DNA from: Myoxocephalus aenaeus
Lineage: Eukaryota > Chordata > Actinopteri > Perciformes > Cottidae
Reading direction: 5' to 3'
DNA length: 64,000 bases
Assembly (NCBI GenBank): GCA_038501785.1
Contig: JBAMJR010000006.1
Location: forward strand, 3,257,001 to 3,321,000
The notes beneath the pieces were generated by a model, which was not told where the DNA came from, ran no database searches, and saw only the letters and a program-made list of their open reading frames with translations. Made by a program: the position numbers and the translations under genes. Position 1 is the first letter of the stretch. Every line of letters starts with the position of its first letter. Shown one piece after another: positions 24,020 through 37,209 of the stretch.

Positions 24020-25324
24020 GGAAAGCGAACGTCTGTGGACGTAGTGCAGCAGAAAAATCACTCACTGTTCTCTTAACAACGTGATCCGCGCTTCACCTTA
24101 TGAGAGTCGAGTCATTTGTGAAGAGCTTTTTTTTCCTTCTTTTTTTTTTCTTCTTTTTTTTTTACATCTGCTTGTAGTTTTCAGAGAGCTGCTGTAGCAA
24201 GCGCGTGCAGGTTGTGCAGACAATTGTAGAGGCTTTTTGAGAAGCAGGCAGAACGTGTCACTGTGAATAATGCAGCCTGTGAGCCTATCATCGTACAGCA
24301 TTAACAAAGCACACACAAGTCAAGCGGCCTGTTTGAACGCAAGTCATTTATAGGTCACTGGAAATATCAGTGTGGTTTAAACAAATAGGCCCAGTGTCAG
24401 TGTGCACAGAGAAGTAACACATTTCGCACTCATTTTGAGGCAACGCCCTGCTTCGCTTTCTCGCAGCATCAACACTGCCACACTCACTCCCCCAAGACCA
24501 CCTGGATGTTGGCGGTCAGGTCACAGGGCCCAGCAGAGGCGTGCCGGTCTAATTTTTGATAGCACAGAATTGAAACACGACGAAATACAACAGCATTTAG
24601 CACAGAACAAATACAATAAAGGTATATTCACCATAACAATTTCAAAAATGTCTTTTTCTTGTGAGCTATTTGTTTTTGCAACACATTGTAAGGTGCTCCA
24701 TGTCATTTTGCCAACCTCTATATTATTGTCCACAAGCTGTTTTCAAACAGAGGAAATTGATGGCGAACCTTCATATGAATGTTGTCCCTTGTGTTTCTCT
24801 GTTGTCCTCATGGTAGATGCATCTATAGTTAACTTATACATGTTACATCATGCTGTCTTACATCATGCTCCAGCCTCATACTCTCCAAGCAGACAACCAA
24901 ACGCAGCAAATACTCAGATTTTGATTTTGATCACTCAACATAAAAACGTATATAAACTATAATAATGGACTGTATACAAATACTTCAAATGTGCCCCGTA
25001 TTAAACCTGTTTCAGCCACAATCAGCGTGCCAATAGTGACAGTGACCCACAACATCTGAGCTCTGACCCCATTTGCGGAAGATAAAAGTGTGTCAAAGAT
25101 TTAAAGAGGTTTGTAGCAAAAACTCCCTGAGCTGCAGTCATCCTGCACAATCAAATACAATAAAACTTCAATGATTTATGGAAAATATAACTTTTATTTA
25201 ATTTGACATGCTGTTTTAAATGTCTATACATTTTTTTTTACAAATTGCCGTTTGCTATACATTAGTAATAGTTGTATTATATTATTTCATTAACTCCTGT
25301 AAACTACACATATACACACACATA

Positions 25325-25391
<67 letters not shown>

Positions 25392-25400
25392 CAATATCCA

Positions 25401-25489
<89 letters not shown>

Positions 25490-25680
25490 GCTCTATGCTT
25501 CACCATGCTACTCATGAACCACAGTATTTTGTGTTGGCTTACTAACATTATAGACACCAAAACATGTCTTTCTATTGTATCTTCTGTAGTGTCTCCACTA
25601 CAACATTGGGTGTAGTGCTACTCCTGGACTGAAGGGGCAGCACTACTTCCTGTGGTATTTTCCTTCTCGACACACAAACG
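24020..25680. other. Intergenic region between camk1 and pbrm1 promoters
   Basis: Head-to-head spacing of about 1.7 kb between the inferred camk1 and pbrm1 start regions. It holds a poly-T/pyrimidine tract (about 24127-24165) and a large interrupted (TA)n microsatellite (25326-25486). A 186-codon open frame at 24402-24962 lacks an ATG at its start and has no recognisable domain, so it is not called as a gene. Confidence 0.5.
25326..25486. repeat. Interrupted (TA)n microsatellite
   Basis: Two long TA tracts (about 25326-25388 and 25405-25486) are separated by a short AATCAATATCCAGA spacer. TA tracts this long are prone to cruciform extrusion and instability, and assembly length may be unreliable. 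Confidence 0.96.
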
Positions 25681-25689
25681 CAAAACAAC

Positions 25690-25789
25690 CTCAACTTCCG
25701 GGCAGCAGAAGTTTTCAAACAACACTAGCGAGCTAGCCATTACACATTTTTTGCTCAGGGAACTACAGCACACTTTGCTTAGTTTTTGG
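25690..25789 (+). other. pbrm1: Possible non-coding first exon of pbrm1
   Basis: A donor (TTTGG then GTAAGC) at 25789/25790 follows a CpG-containing stretch, and a pyrimidine-rich acceptor (CTCTGTTTTCAG) at 26082 precedes the start-codon exon. The two are compatible with an untranslated exon spliced about 290 bp to the ATG exon. The left edge is a guess. Confidence 0.45.
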
Positions 25790-26116
25790 GTAAGCTTCGC
25801 TTTCGAAAAGTCAGTTTATATGTTTAATTACCCCAACCTGCACGTGCTTTTTAGTAACGTTGTAATATTAAACGTGGCTGCGTTGTGACAAAAGCGGCAA
25901 GCGAGACACGATCGCTCACAGCCGCTTTGTTTCATACATCCAAGCGGTGCTAACGTTAGCCGGCTGAGTTTCCTCTCGTTCCCGGTTTTAGCCTCGATGG
26001 ACGACCAATGCACCCTTTAACTACAATTAACCGCGTGTCAAATTGGACTAAAATCCGCAATAACTGTGCCCTCTGTTTTCAGCTAGCGGGCTAGTCTGTT
26101 GTTAAACAAGCCAGCG

Positions 26117-29100
26117 ATGTCCGCGAGCTCCAAGAGGAGAAGGGCCACTTCTCCCTCCAGCAGTGTCAGTGGAGGCGGGGACCTGGACGATGCCTCCTCC
26201 ACACCGGGAAGTGGCAGAAAAAGAAGAAGAACCTCAAATGTTCCTCCTGTAGATACAGTAAATTCACTTGGTTTTATACTATTACTACAACTGCCGCTTC
26301 AAAATGATGTCCCATCGTATTTAATATGTGTGAATTAGCAAACGTTTTGATTTTCACGACTCGTTCCCTTTAGATTGCTGTATGCCACGAGCTGTTCAAC
26401 GCTGTCAGGGACCACAAGGACGACCACGGGAGGCAACTTAGTGACGTTTTCCAAAGGGTACCAAAGAGAAGGTATAGTAACACAAAGGCCAGTGTAGACC
26501 TTAACTTTGTTTTTCTAATTATGTGTGTGGGCCTGTCCAAGATATTACTTGCAGTTAATCTGTCAACCAACCATCATACACTGTACTTTATGAAATGTGA
26601 CAGTCTGACTGTTGGGTGATTACAGTGAAGCCTGATCTCTCTTTTTCTTTTTCAGGAATCAGCCTGATTATTATGAAACCGTGTCCCAGCCAATTGATAT
26701 GACAAAAATTCAGTATAAACTGAAGTCAGAAGATTATAATGATGTGGAGCAGCTTACTGCAGATTTCCAGCTCATGTTCAACAATGCCAAATCATTCTAT
26801 AAGGTAAATACTGTTAAAGTATGTCTGTCACTGTAATATAGTGTACTAGAACAATTATTAATTGACGTAATTCCTTTCCTGTTCTACAACTCAGAGTGAC
26901 ACGGGGGAGTATCAAGCTGCATGCAAGCTGTGGGAGGTATATTTGCAAACAAGGAATGAGTTTGTGCAACCTGGGGACGGAGATGAAGATGATGAAGATG
27001 ATATGATGGATAATCCAGGAATGTCAACTGAAGATGAGGTCAGTTATTTTCCTCTTTAAATGTGTTGTTGAGTTGCCTGCTTGTATGACCATTGCCTATT
27101 AGTTTAACTGAAGTGTGTAACATCACAGTTTTTTGTTGTTGTATTTACTAGATTAATGTTTATCTTGGAAATTAATGTTTGTTGTAAAAAATAATTGTTT
27201 CCAAAGAACCAATGTATGCAAATCTATCTTTTAGACCTCAACTGGCAATTTGAAAGAATTGTTTGAGCAACTCTTGGAGGCTTTAGTGTCACACGCTGAT
27301 CCCGCAGGGCGTCTGATCAGTGAACTGTTCCAGAAAGTGCCTTCCAAAGTGGTATGTCTTTGAAGAGTCTTTAGCCTTCGATTTATGCCCTAAAATGGTT
27401 CATTCTTGACATGTTTGTCTTTCCTAGCATTACCCAGACTACTATGCCGTTATAAAGGAGCCAATAGATCTGAGAACGATCGCTCAAAGAATTCAGGTAG
27501 TGACTGATTGCTTTGTCATGCTTCATTCAGTTTAAAAATCCCAGACTTCAGAGTTGATTGGGGTTTGTTTTTACAGCCAGCACTAATTTATATTATTTGC
27601 ATAGATTGGATACTATAAAAGTGTCAATGCGATGGCCAAGGACATTGACCTGATGGCCAAAAATGCCAAAACGTACAATGAACCAGGATCTCAGGTTTTT
27701 AAGGTAAACTCTTTTTCTTGATTTTCTTTTTTGACAAGATGTAACATCCCAAATATTAACTATTGTTCTCTTTTATTTTTTATTGTATAGGATGCTAACA
27801 CCATAAAGAAAGTCTTCATCCAGCGAAAGACTGAACTTGAACACGCTGAACCCACTAAATCTAGTCTTCGCATCAGGTATTTTATGACAATCAGACACTC
27901 AAATCAACACATCTTTTTCAGAAAGAAAACAAAATATACATGGATATGTCTTGTTTATTTACTGAAATTTTTCAGAAATCGCAGGTCTGGCCAGGGTGAT
28001 CAACTTTCTGGCGTCAGTGTAGCTCTCCACTATGGTTCAGAGAGTGAGGACGACCCTGTGCTCTCTGGTAATTAACAGCGCTTCAGGTGGCAGATAAATC
28101 TACCTTGTGTTTGTGTTGGAAAAATAAGAGTTCACCATGCACATGTTTACAGGCTCTGTCTGCTATGACGAGGGAGAGTCAGAGGCAGAGAGTCAGAGTT
28201 CTAGCATGGAGATGAGCAACCCGATCTTCCAGCTGTTTGAAGCTGTGAGGGGTGCCAGGAACAACCAGGGCCAGGTCTTCTCTGAACCTTTCCAGCACCT
28301 GCCCTCTCGCAAGGAATATCCTGACTACTATCAGCAGATCAAACAACCCGTCGCTCTGCAGCAGATCCGGTAAGGAATGATGGCTCCTTAGATATCATGT
28401 TGAAAGGCAGAATGACAAATTGTTAAAAAGTATTGATGGGTTTTATTTGTTGACATTTTTAATTGAACCATGTGGTTTGTTAAATGTAAATTTTGCCAGC
28501 GAATCTTTAACACACGTTTGTTTATTTTTAAGGGCAAAAATGAAGAACTGCGAGTATGAAAATGTGGAGCAGATGGATGCTGACCTCACTCTGATGTTTG
28601 AGAATGCAAAGCGCTACAACATGCCTAACTCAAGTATTTACAAACGGGCCTTTAGACTTCAGCAGATCTTGCAGGTAAGGACTCTTGCTGTTTTCAGGCC
28701 AAGAATGAAATAAATTAGCCATGATTTGAAACAAGTAATGAAGCATCTTGCAGAAATGTGTCTATTTGTCAACTGACATATCCACCTATCTGTTGTTATA
28801 GGCAAAAAAGAGGGAACTTGTGAGGAGGGACGATGAGGATGGAGACAGCATTCTGTCATCTGATACAGGGAGCATCAAGAGGAAAAGGTATGACGTTTTT
28901 TCTCTCTCCCTTCCGGTTTTAAATGACTTGTATATCCATTGCTATTTCTCAAAATATAGCACACCTGAAGCCTTGCTTTTGTGGCATTTGTGTTGCCAGC
29001 CAATCTCATTCATATTCTACTTTGATTTTTTTTGAAGCCACAAGAAAAATGTCAAAAAGAACAGAATGAAGACCTTGTACGCCGCAGTGATTGACTCTAG

Positions 29101-32100
29101 GGAGTCGGGCACCAATCGCCGTCTTTGTGATCTGTTTATGGTCAAACCATCCAAGAAGGACTACCCTGACTACTATAAAGTCATCCTCGAACCGATGGAC
29201 CTGAAGACCATTGAGCACAACATCCGCATTGAACGCTACGCGACAGAAGATGCTTTGATGGAAGAAATGAAGTTGATGTTCCGAAACGCCCGGCATTACA
29301 ATGAAGAGGGATCTCAGGTAGACAGTGCATACAGTTTAAAATATGCAATGTTAATCTTTGCTATTTTTTGCATATTTTACATTTTTCTGATACTAACAAT
29401 TTGGGGGGGGGGTGTCATCAATGTAGGTGTATAATGATGCTGATATTCTGGAGAAGATACTGAAGGACAAGCGTAAGGAGATGGGTACTTTGTCTGAAGA
29501 AGAGGAGGTGGGATCTCCCAAACTGAAACTAAGTAAGTTTGATCATATTAGTATTTTTCCAGCCTATTAAAAAGTTGTAGTTGATTGAGTGCCCTGGTGT
29601 TGCTGTCGGTGCAGCTGTTCTTGGATTTAATTTTGGTTTTACAATTCTGTCTAATCATAAAAAAATCATGTATTTTTGTGTCTAGGAAAGAGTGGTGTTT
29701 CTCCAAAGAAGTCCAAATACATCACTCCTATTCAGCAGAGGTTAAATGAGCTCTACGATGCGGTGCGAAACTTCACTGACCGTCGAGGTCGGCGTCTTAG
29801 CACAATCTTTCTTCGTCTGCCATCTCGTGCCGAGTTGCCCGACTACTATGCCACTATCAAGAGACCCATCGATATGGAGCGCCTCCGAAGCCACATGGCG
29901 GGCGGTCGTTACCAAGACGTTGAAGCCCTGGTGGAGGATTTCTCTCTCATGTTCAACAATGCATGCATTTACAATGAGCCGGAGTCTCTCATCTATCGGG
30001 ATGCTCTAGTGTTGCACCGGGTGCTGCTGGAGACACGCAAGCAGCAGGAGACAGGCGAAGACTCCGGCGCTCCTAATGTGGGACATCTGGTGCGAGAGGT
30101 GATCAGGAACCTGTTTGTTTCCGTGCTGGGCCACCAGGACGAAGAGGGCCGATGCTACAGCGACTCTTTGGCTGAGATCCCTGCTGTGGATCCAGCCGCC
30201 CCTGAAAAAACACCGCAGAACTTTGATGTCATCAGGATCAATGTGGACCGTGGCCACTACAGACGGCTGGATGTCTTCCAGGAACACATGTTTGAAGTGT
30301 TGGAAAAAGCAAGGAGGCTACACAGGTATATTAACTTATTTTTAAGTTTTAAATCTCCTCTTTTCAATGTTTTTTTTTTTTAAGGCAAAAAAAACCTGCT
30401 GACTTTTACAATTTAACTAAAATAGTCCTTTTGTAAGATTCCTGTAAAACCAGAATGATTACAATCCTTATTAAAAAGTTTTAGATTAATACAATTTAAC
30501 GATAAGCATGCGCCATCCACTGACAGCCCCACCTGTATATATTTTTGCAATGTCTGTACAGTGTAATACGCTTACTAATAACCGTAAGAGCGCTTCAGAT
30601 TTTCTTTAGTTTTACTGTTTACATAATTACTATAATTTAGATAATACGTTACATCTTTGGCGTCCAGTTGGTAGATCGAGTCCAAATTTAGAAGTCCACC
30701 TTTAACATCGTTTCCAAGATTTTATTGTGAGTATGAAAGTCGTTGTTAACTGTTCAGGATTAAACATGCATTTCATTCTTTCCCAATGTACTCGAGCTAA
30801 AACAGTGTAATATTCTCTATTAAACAGCTTAACTGTGTTCAAAAGTGCTTATGAATTGTCCTTTTTTGCATTTGCAGGACTGACTCTGAGATATTTGAGG
30901 ATGCAGTGGAGCTACAACAGTTTTTCATTAAGATCAGGGATGAGCTATGCAAGAATGGAGAGATTCTGCAGTCAACTTCACTCAACTACACGTCAAAACA
31001 TCTGCACAGCGACGTGGAACAGGAAAAGAGGGAGAAAATCCCCAAAGAGATTGAGGAGGACAGGCTAAAGACTGAGGAAGAGGAGAAGGAAAACAAAGGT
31101 TAGTGAGTGTGTATGAACACATGCGACTTATTAAACAGGTATTACGAATGTATTAAATTGTTTATGTGGTATTAATTTGAAATCATTGTTGTATTTCTCA
31201 TCTAAAGATGGGGAGAAAGCCGAGGACCTGCCAGGAGAGTCATGGCAGTCAGAGTCTGAGTCGGACCGTGTGTACGTTCAGGTCTGCAGCTTTGAGAACG
31301 TCACCTACCATGTGGGGGACTTTGTCTATGTGGAGCCGTCAGAGCCGAACCTGAAACCACACATTGTCTGTATTGAACGCCTGTGGGAGGATGAAGCAGG
31401 TAACTCATCTATCAGTTAGACAAAAGTCAGCTATCATTATGCAAACTATCATAAACATGCAGTCATAAACAGCTCATTTTGTACCGTTTTTATGACAGAT
31501 TTATAAGAAGAATAAAAAGTTTTCTTAACGAATACTGAGATTTATGCAAATTTTAACTTTCTTGTTTTGCTCATTTGTTCATGGATTGTGCATGAAGGTG
31601 GGAAGTGGATCCATGGCTGCTGGTTTTACAGGCCGAGTGAAACCTTCCACTTGACAACACGCAAGTTTCTGGAAAAGGAGGTCTTCAAGAGCGACTACTA
31701 TAACAAAGTGTCCATCAGTAAAGTTCTGGGCAAATGTTTGGTCCTGTTTGTGAAGGTAAGACCTTCTACAGAACCTGAATAGTTTTTGTTTTGACTCAAG
31801 GATCTGTTCAACTTACTGTTTGTTTTTTTGTTTTGTTTTTTGTATCTGTAGGATTATTTCAAAATGCAACCTGAGGGCTACAGAGCAGAGGATGTCTACG
31901 TCTGTGAATCCCGCTACGCCGGCAGGAACAAGTCATTCAAGAAGATCAAAATATGGGCCGTGCCTGTGAGCTCTGTGAAACTTGTCTCCCGGGAGGTGCC
32001 GTTGCCTGTTGTCCGTGTTGCTTCCATGTTTGCCAAGCCTGACAAACAGACAATTGCATATACAGGCAGCGGAGGCTTTATTGACAAGGTGAGGAGACAT

Positions 32101-35100
32101 TGTATTTTCTAGGTTTATGACAAAACATATCATTTGTTGTATAGTTTTTGGAGGAAAAAAATCCCACCCAAAGATAAAATGGATTGCACAAAATAAGGCC
32201 TTATCTTCCTCTGAACTACTTATGATTGTGTATGAGTCCTGGGTTATTGTAGAACCAAATAAAATTATAGGTACAGATAACAGACTTCAGTATTGAGCTA
32301 CCTTTGGCCTAATCCCCAAAGACCTCCAGGATAAGGACATGAGTCCTCTAGTCCTCCAGTGTTAAAGATATGGCTGGAGCCCAGGTCTAAATGAAAAATA
32401 ACATAAAATCAACAGTATATTGTTGGCAAGCATGAACACTGTCAGCTGGCTGACTACAGGGGATTCATTATACCAGAGTGGTAGCAGGCATGTCTTGACA
32501 AGGAGCATGGTAACAGAGGAATATTTTTCAAAGTATAAAAGTTTATTTGTGACAATATAAACCTGTGAATCCTCTGTGTGTCCATGTTTAGGAGAGAGAG
32601 GATGTCCCCATTGAGATGAGTGGAGCCGATCCTGGCTGTCAGCACTATGAACAGTTAGCCCACAACAATGTGTGGTATAAAGTGGGAGACTGCGTTTACA
32701 TCCAGTCACATGGTCTGTCAAAGCCCCGGGTTGCCAGGTGAGTGAACGTTTTTTGTTTTCCTCTCTAGTGTAACAGGGTCTCTTATTTCCATAGTTATTA
32801 TTGAGTTATTAACTATTGGTAACATTGCTCTCTTCACTGGGCTGCAGGATAGAGAAGCTGTGGGTGCAGAATGGAACTACTTTCTTCTTTGGGCCCATCT
32901 TTATTCACCCTGAGGAAACTGAGCACGAGCCCACGAAGATGTTCTACAAGAGAGAAGTGTTTCTGAGCCAGCTGGAGGAGACCTTGCCCATCACCTGCGT
33001 CACAGGTTCTGCTTTGATAACTTATGTTCACACGTCACAGTTAATGCACTTAAGGGAATAGTTCAACATTGTGGGAAACTAGCAATTGTTTTGTTTTTAA
33101 ATGCACGATGCTTTGTGCTTTTATAACTAACCTGTTTTACACTGGCCCTCTGCTCTCCAGGAAAATGCATGGTGTCCTCCTTTAAGGACTACCTATCATG
33201 CAGACCTACCGAGGTTTCAGAAGAGGATATCCTGCTGTGCGAGAGTCGCTATATTGACACAGAAAAGCAGATGAAAAAGTTCAAAGGTCTGAAACGCTTC
33301 TCGTACTCTTCCAAAGTAGTGGAGGATGAGATCTACTATTTCAGGTTGGTCAGTCAAGCAGAGCACTGTTTCTGATTCAAAGCAGTTTCTTGCCCAGTCT
33401 GACATTGTGTTTGTTTTCTCTTGTGCTGGTAATCCTGTGTAGGAAAGTGATTGTGCCACAGAAGGAAGCATCACCCCTTTTGGACAAGAAGATCAATGAG
33501 CTTGAGGTTAAACTGGCAGATGTGGAGGATGATGATATGGAAGATATGGAGGATGACGACGAGGCTCCACAGACGCCATCTATGCCTCAGATGCAAACCC
33601 CTCTTGCGAGCGATACGGATACCATGCCATACACTCCTCAGGTACCCATACACCTCCAGCAACCTTAACCCAAGCAGCACAAATCTTGGCTTCAAACCCC
33701 ATGTTCTAATATTCAAATTAAGACAAACTGTTTGTTTTTTAACTTGCGTTTTTCTTTTCTTTTTATGAAGTCCACTCCGAAGGTAAAGGGCTTATCAAAG
33801 AAGGAAGGGGCCAAGAGGAAGATCAACATGAGTGGCTATATCTTGTTCAGCAGTGAAATGCGAGCTGTTATCAAAGCTCGAAACCCAGACTTCTCCTTTG
33901 GGGAGCTGAGTCGGCTCGTGGGCACCGAGTGGAGGAACCTCGAGACTACCAAGAAAGCTGAATATGAAGGTGTGTAGAAGCAATTTGTGGGTGTGAAAGT
34001 GTGCTGATGTGAACTGAAGTCAAGACAGCAATTATTTGTTTGTTTCAGAACGTGCAGCCAAAATAGTGGATCAACAAGAGCGCGACAGACCACCTCAGAA
34101 GCAAGCGTCCCCAAGAGCAGGTACCCCCGTAGGGTCACTGATGGGGGTGGTGCCTTCGCCTAGCACTATGGGAATGATAAACCAGACCATGACACCTGTG
34201 TCAGGTAACCCCGCTCAGAGGCAGCACGAGTGTTTGACAACAAGGCAGCAGGGAAATGAGGCTGGACTGTAAAAACCCGTAATCCTCTTATTTATCTCAA
34301 AAGTACATTCTTAAAGCAACGGTTTTCTTTTGCTGCTGTTTCACATTGTTTTATGTTTCTTACTATTACTAGCTTCATATAAAAAAAATGCATGACATTG
34401 ACTGCATGATTTATTTATAACCATGAATAACTTTTCAACATTTCATTTAACTTTAATGCTTGTTTTGCCTGCTAACATTCTCAGACCCGTTTGTATTTTC
34501 TGTCCTTTACGCACACTGAACCTTTAACCTCATCGTTCCAGTTGTTTGGTTACATCGCCAGTGGTTTTTGTTCTCCACACATTGGTCTCTAATACAGCAA
34601 AAGTCAGTGTCAAGTCTCCTATGACATTGCATGGCTGCCCTGAATAAGAAAGATTTTTTTTCTTTTTTCGTCAGCACAGCTGGAACACAAAATCGAGAAG
34701 TATAGGACAGAAGATGACCATTCTGAATTTTCAGTCTACCCAGAAGATTGAATTAAATCATGTCAAAAATCATATAAAATATGTTTAATCAAATATACAA
34801 GTAGTTTGGTGGCTATGTAAAACCATAAGTATAATTAAGCTAGACCAAGCTTTCGATATTGCTGCTTCTTTTTCCTTTACAGTTGTACTTTCACATTTGT
34901 CGATGTCTAACCACTCCTGAGCAAACATAGAACATTACAAGAGCATGTGTAGCTTGAGGTGCATGTGTAAAAGAGGCCACAGTGTGCAGTAGTAGTGCAT
35001 GTTATTACAGCTGCATGTCACTTATGCATGAATATGTTGTTGTCCTCTCCTTGCCCTCTTCCCAAAGGCATGATGGGAGGTTACGGCCCACCTTACATGC

Positions 35101-36742
35101 CCATGCAAGGCCCCCATGAGGGTTTGTTGAGCGTGGCCACAATGCTACCTTACCCTGCAGGGGGGCCCCTCCTGCCTCATCACCATCTCCAGCAAGGTAT
35201 GCCTGGGTACCCTGGCATGCCTCATCAGGGTAAGGTTCACTGTCCTAGTCACACCTGCTCAGTCACATCCAGTCGTGTCTCTCCTGCTGGAGGGGTTTAC
35301 CTGATCCACAGGCTGCACTGCCGGGTCTACTCACTGAGCTGTCGAAGCTCTCTGGTCACCAACAACCTCTCTCAAAGTGTACTCATTTGCCACACCTCAA
35401 ATATACAGGATCCTCATTTACAGATATAATGCCTGTGAAAACAAACCAAGCTACTAATATTCAACTGATATTCAAAAAGTCATTGTAAAACATTGTGGTA
35501 GGTCTTAACACAAAGCAACCCCAGGATGAGTTTGAATCGGTTATTAAATACATACAAACTAAATGTTGTCATTTAACAGGTATGATGGGCGCTGGTATGA
35601 ATGGAATGGCAGGAAGTCCTACACCAGGAAACTTTATGCAACAGGTGAGCTCCGGTCCTGACAAGTCTACTGAGTTCACATACTTATCTACTTAATATGG
35701 AAATAATATGAAAATCAGGCATGCTACGTTTTCACTGATGGGTGTTACAAGATGGAGTAAAAATATGTCAATTAGAAAACAAAAGTCTCGTTGATGGTTA
35801 TGTATAACACACATGTATTGTATACAGCATTATTGTTAGGATTTAATATTCCACATATTGTGGAATATTGAATCCTAATCCTATTGAATTTATGCTTTAA
35901 AAAAATGACTTTTTCATTGTTCGAATTTAGCCTGGGATGTTCAGCCCAGGACCGCATGCTCCCCCACCATATCCAGGACAAGGCACGCCCTCACACCTGC
36001 AGCCCACCTCTCCCATGTTTGTGGCTCCACCACCAAAGACCCAGAGGGTGCTCCACTCAGAGGCCTACCTGAAGTACATCGAGGGCTTGAATTCAGAGTC
36101 TACCAACATCAGCAAGTGGGACCAAACGCTCAGAGGTGGTGTGCCTTAATTCTTCTTTTCATCTAGTGTGTGTGTGGGTGGGTGGAAGCTTTCATTTGGA
36201 CGCAATATTGATGGCACTGAAACTTCATTATATACCACAGACTCCCCACATGCTCAATGTTTTAATGATCTAACTACCTTGTAATGTCTTAGTTATTAAG
36301 ATGCTAAAGTTACCATATTAGCATCTGTCAAGAAAAGTATGTTGATGTAAAACTATTTGCTATTAATGAAAATATGATTAATGTGTACATGTAAATCAGG
36401 AACAGTACATGATAGAAGCAGGTTTGTTTAAAGGTAAATCTGTAAAGTAATGCATACTTTTTTTTTTGTGCCTCTGGATTTTGTGTGCTTCAACAAAAGA
36501 AGAAACATCCTCGTCACATGAATAAGCATAATTTGCTTGTTGAATAAGTACTTAATAAACCCTGTGTTTCCGTCGCAGCTCAAAGGCGTGATGCTCACAT
36601 GACCAAAGAGCAGGAGAGTCGGCTGCCAGCCCACTGGCTGAAGAGCAAAGGAGCCCACACTACTATGGCCGACGCACTGTGGCGCCTGCGTGACCTGATG
36701 CTGAGAGACTCTCTGAACATCTGTCAGGGATACAACCTTTAA
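26117..36742 (+). CDS. pbrm1: Polybromo-1 / BAF180, PBAF chromatin-remodelling subunit (29 coding exons)
   Basis: Exons: 26117-26257, 26374-26471, 26656-26803, 26895-27038, 27235-27351, 27428-27496, 27605-27703, 27791-27876, 27976-28067, 28153-28369, 28533-28674, 28802-28887, 29038-29317, 29427-29532, 29686-30325, 30878-31098, 31208-31399, 31598-31755, 31852-32088, 32592-32737, 32848-33005, 33161-33344, 33443-33641, 33771-33969, 34049-34204, 35068-35229, 35580-35644, 35931-36135, 36579-36742; 1636 aa (human 1634-1689). The nuclear PBAF SWI/SNF subunit reads acetylated histones. Rough domains: six bromodomains (50-125, 185-270, 348-440, 492-573, 625-710, 745-850), BAH1 (918-1040), BAH2 (1115-1235), HMG box (1328-1390), Pro/Gly/Met-rich tail and conserved end (KGAHTTMADALWRLRDLMLR). 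The acetyl-lysine Asn is present in BD2-BD5 (YNEPGS, YNMPNS, YNEEGS, YNEPES). BD1 has Tyr there, as in human, and BD6 has His. The linker between BD2 and BD3 is shorter than in human. Start by ATG and similarity to the KRRRATSPSSSVSG N-terminus. Confidence 0.97.
35836..35878. repeat. 20-bp near-perfect inverted repeat in pbrm1 intron 27
   Basis: Arms 35836-35855 and 35859-35878 around a 3-nt loop (TAT). The only non-Watson-Crick pair is T-G at 35844/35870, which becomes G-U in RNA, so all 20 positions pair in the transcript. It lies 52 nt upstream of exon 28 (starts 35931). Confidence 0.9.
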
Positions 36743-36992
36743 CCTGTTGGAGGAACCACTATAGCCAGCTCACCCACTGCTCTTATCCTCAAGCTATGGA
36801 GTTTAGAAAGGATGATAGGCAATAGAAGCAATATTTTATAGTTAATCATGATCAATTTTATATTTATTAGCCATCATAATGAGCTTCATAGTTATTTGTG
36901 TGTGTGCATTTTCTTTTCCTTTTTTTTTACACCACAGGTTTAATTGTGCTGCAAAACCAGTGTTGTTGTGTTTGGCTTATTGAAACTATCAC

Positions 36993-36998
36993 AATAAA
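36993..36998 (+). terminator. pbrm1: Poly(A) signal of pbrm1
   Basis: AATAAA about 250 bp after the pbrm1 stop, followed by a TG/T-rich stretch (TGTGTTGTGCTTGTCTG) typical of a downstream element. Confidence 0.7.
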
Positions 36999-37209
36999 AT
37001 TCCCAATACCCTGTTTATACTGTGTTGTGCTTGTCTGCTGGCCCAGTTGCACTTGTGACACTATGAAAACCGTGATCTCTTCACCAGTATGGTTGCATTA
37101 TTTTGGAAGCACTTCCTCTCCGTTGATGTCACTTCCCGAAGAGAGACTCAAGATAGAGCCATTCTCTTTAGTGTTTGCCCTGCTCTCCCAATGTCCACCT
37201 CCTCACCGC

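Noticed and set aside
24402..24962. 186-codon open frame between camk1 and pbrm1
   Set aside because: It opens at a non-ATG codon (GTG), shows no recognisable domain or family motif, and crosses promoter-proximal non-coding DNA; chance open frame in unselected sequence.
25220..25615. Open frames rich in Tyr-Ile repeats on both strands
   Set aside because: They are translations of the (TA)n microsatellite, not genes.
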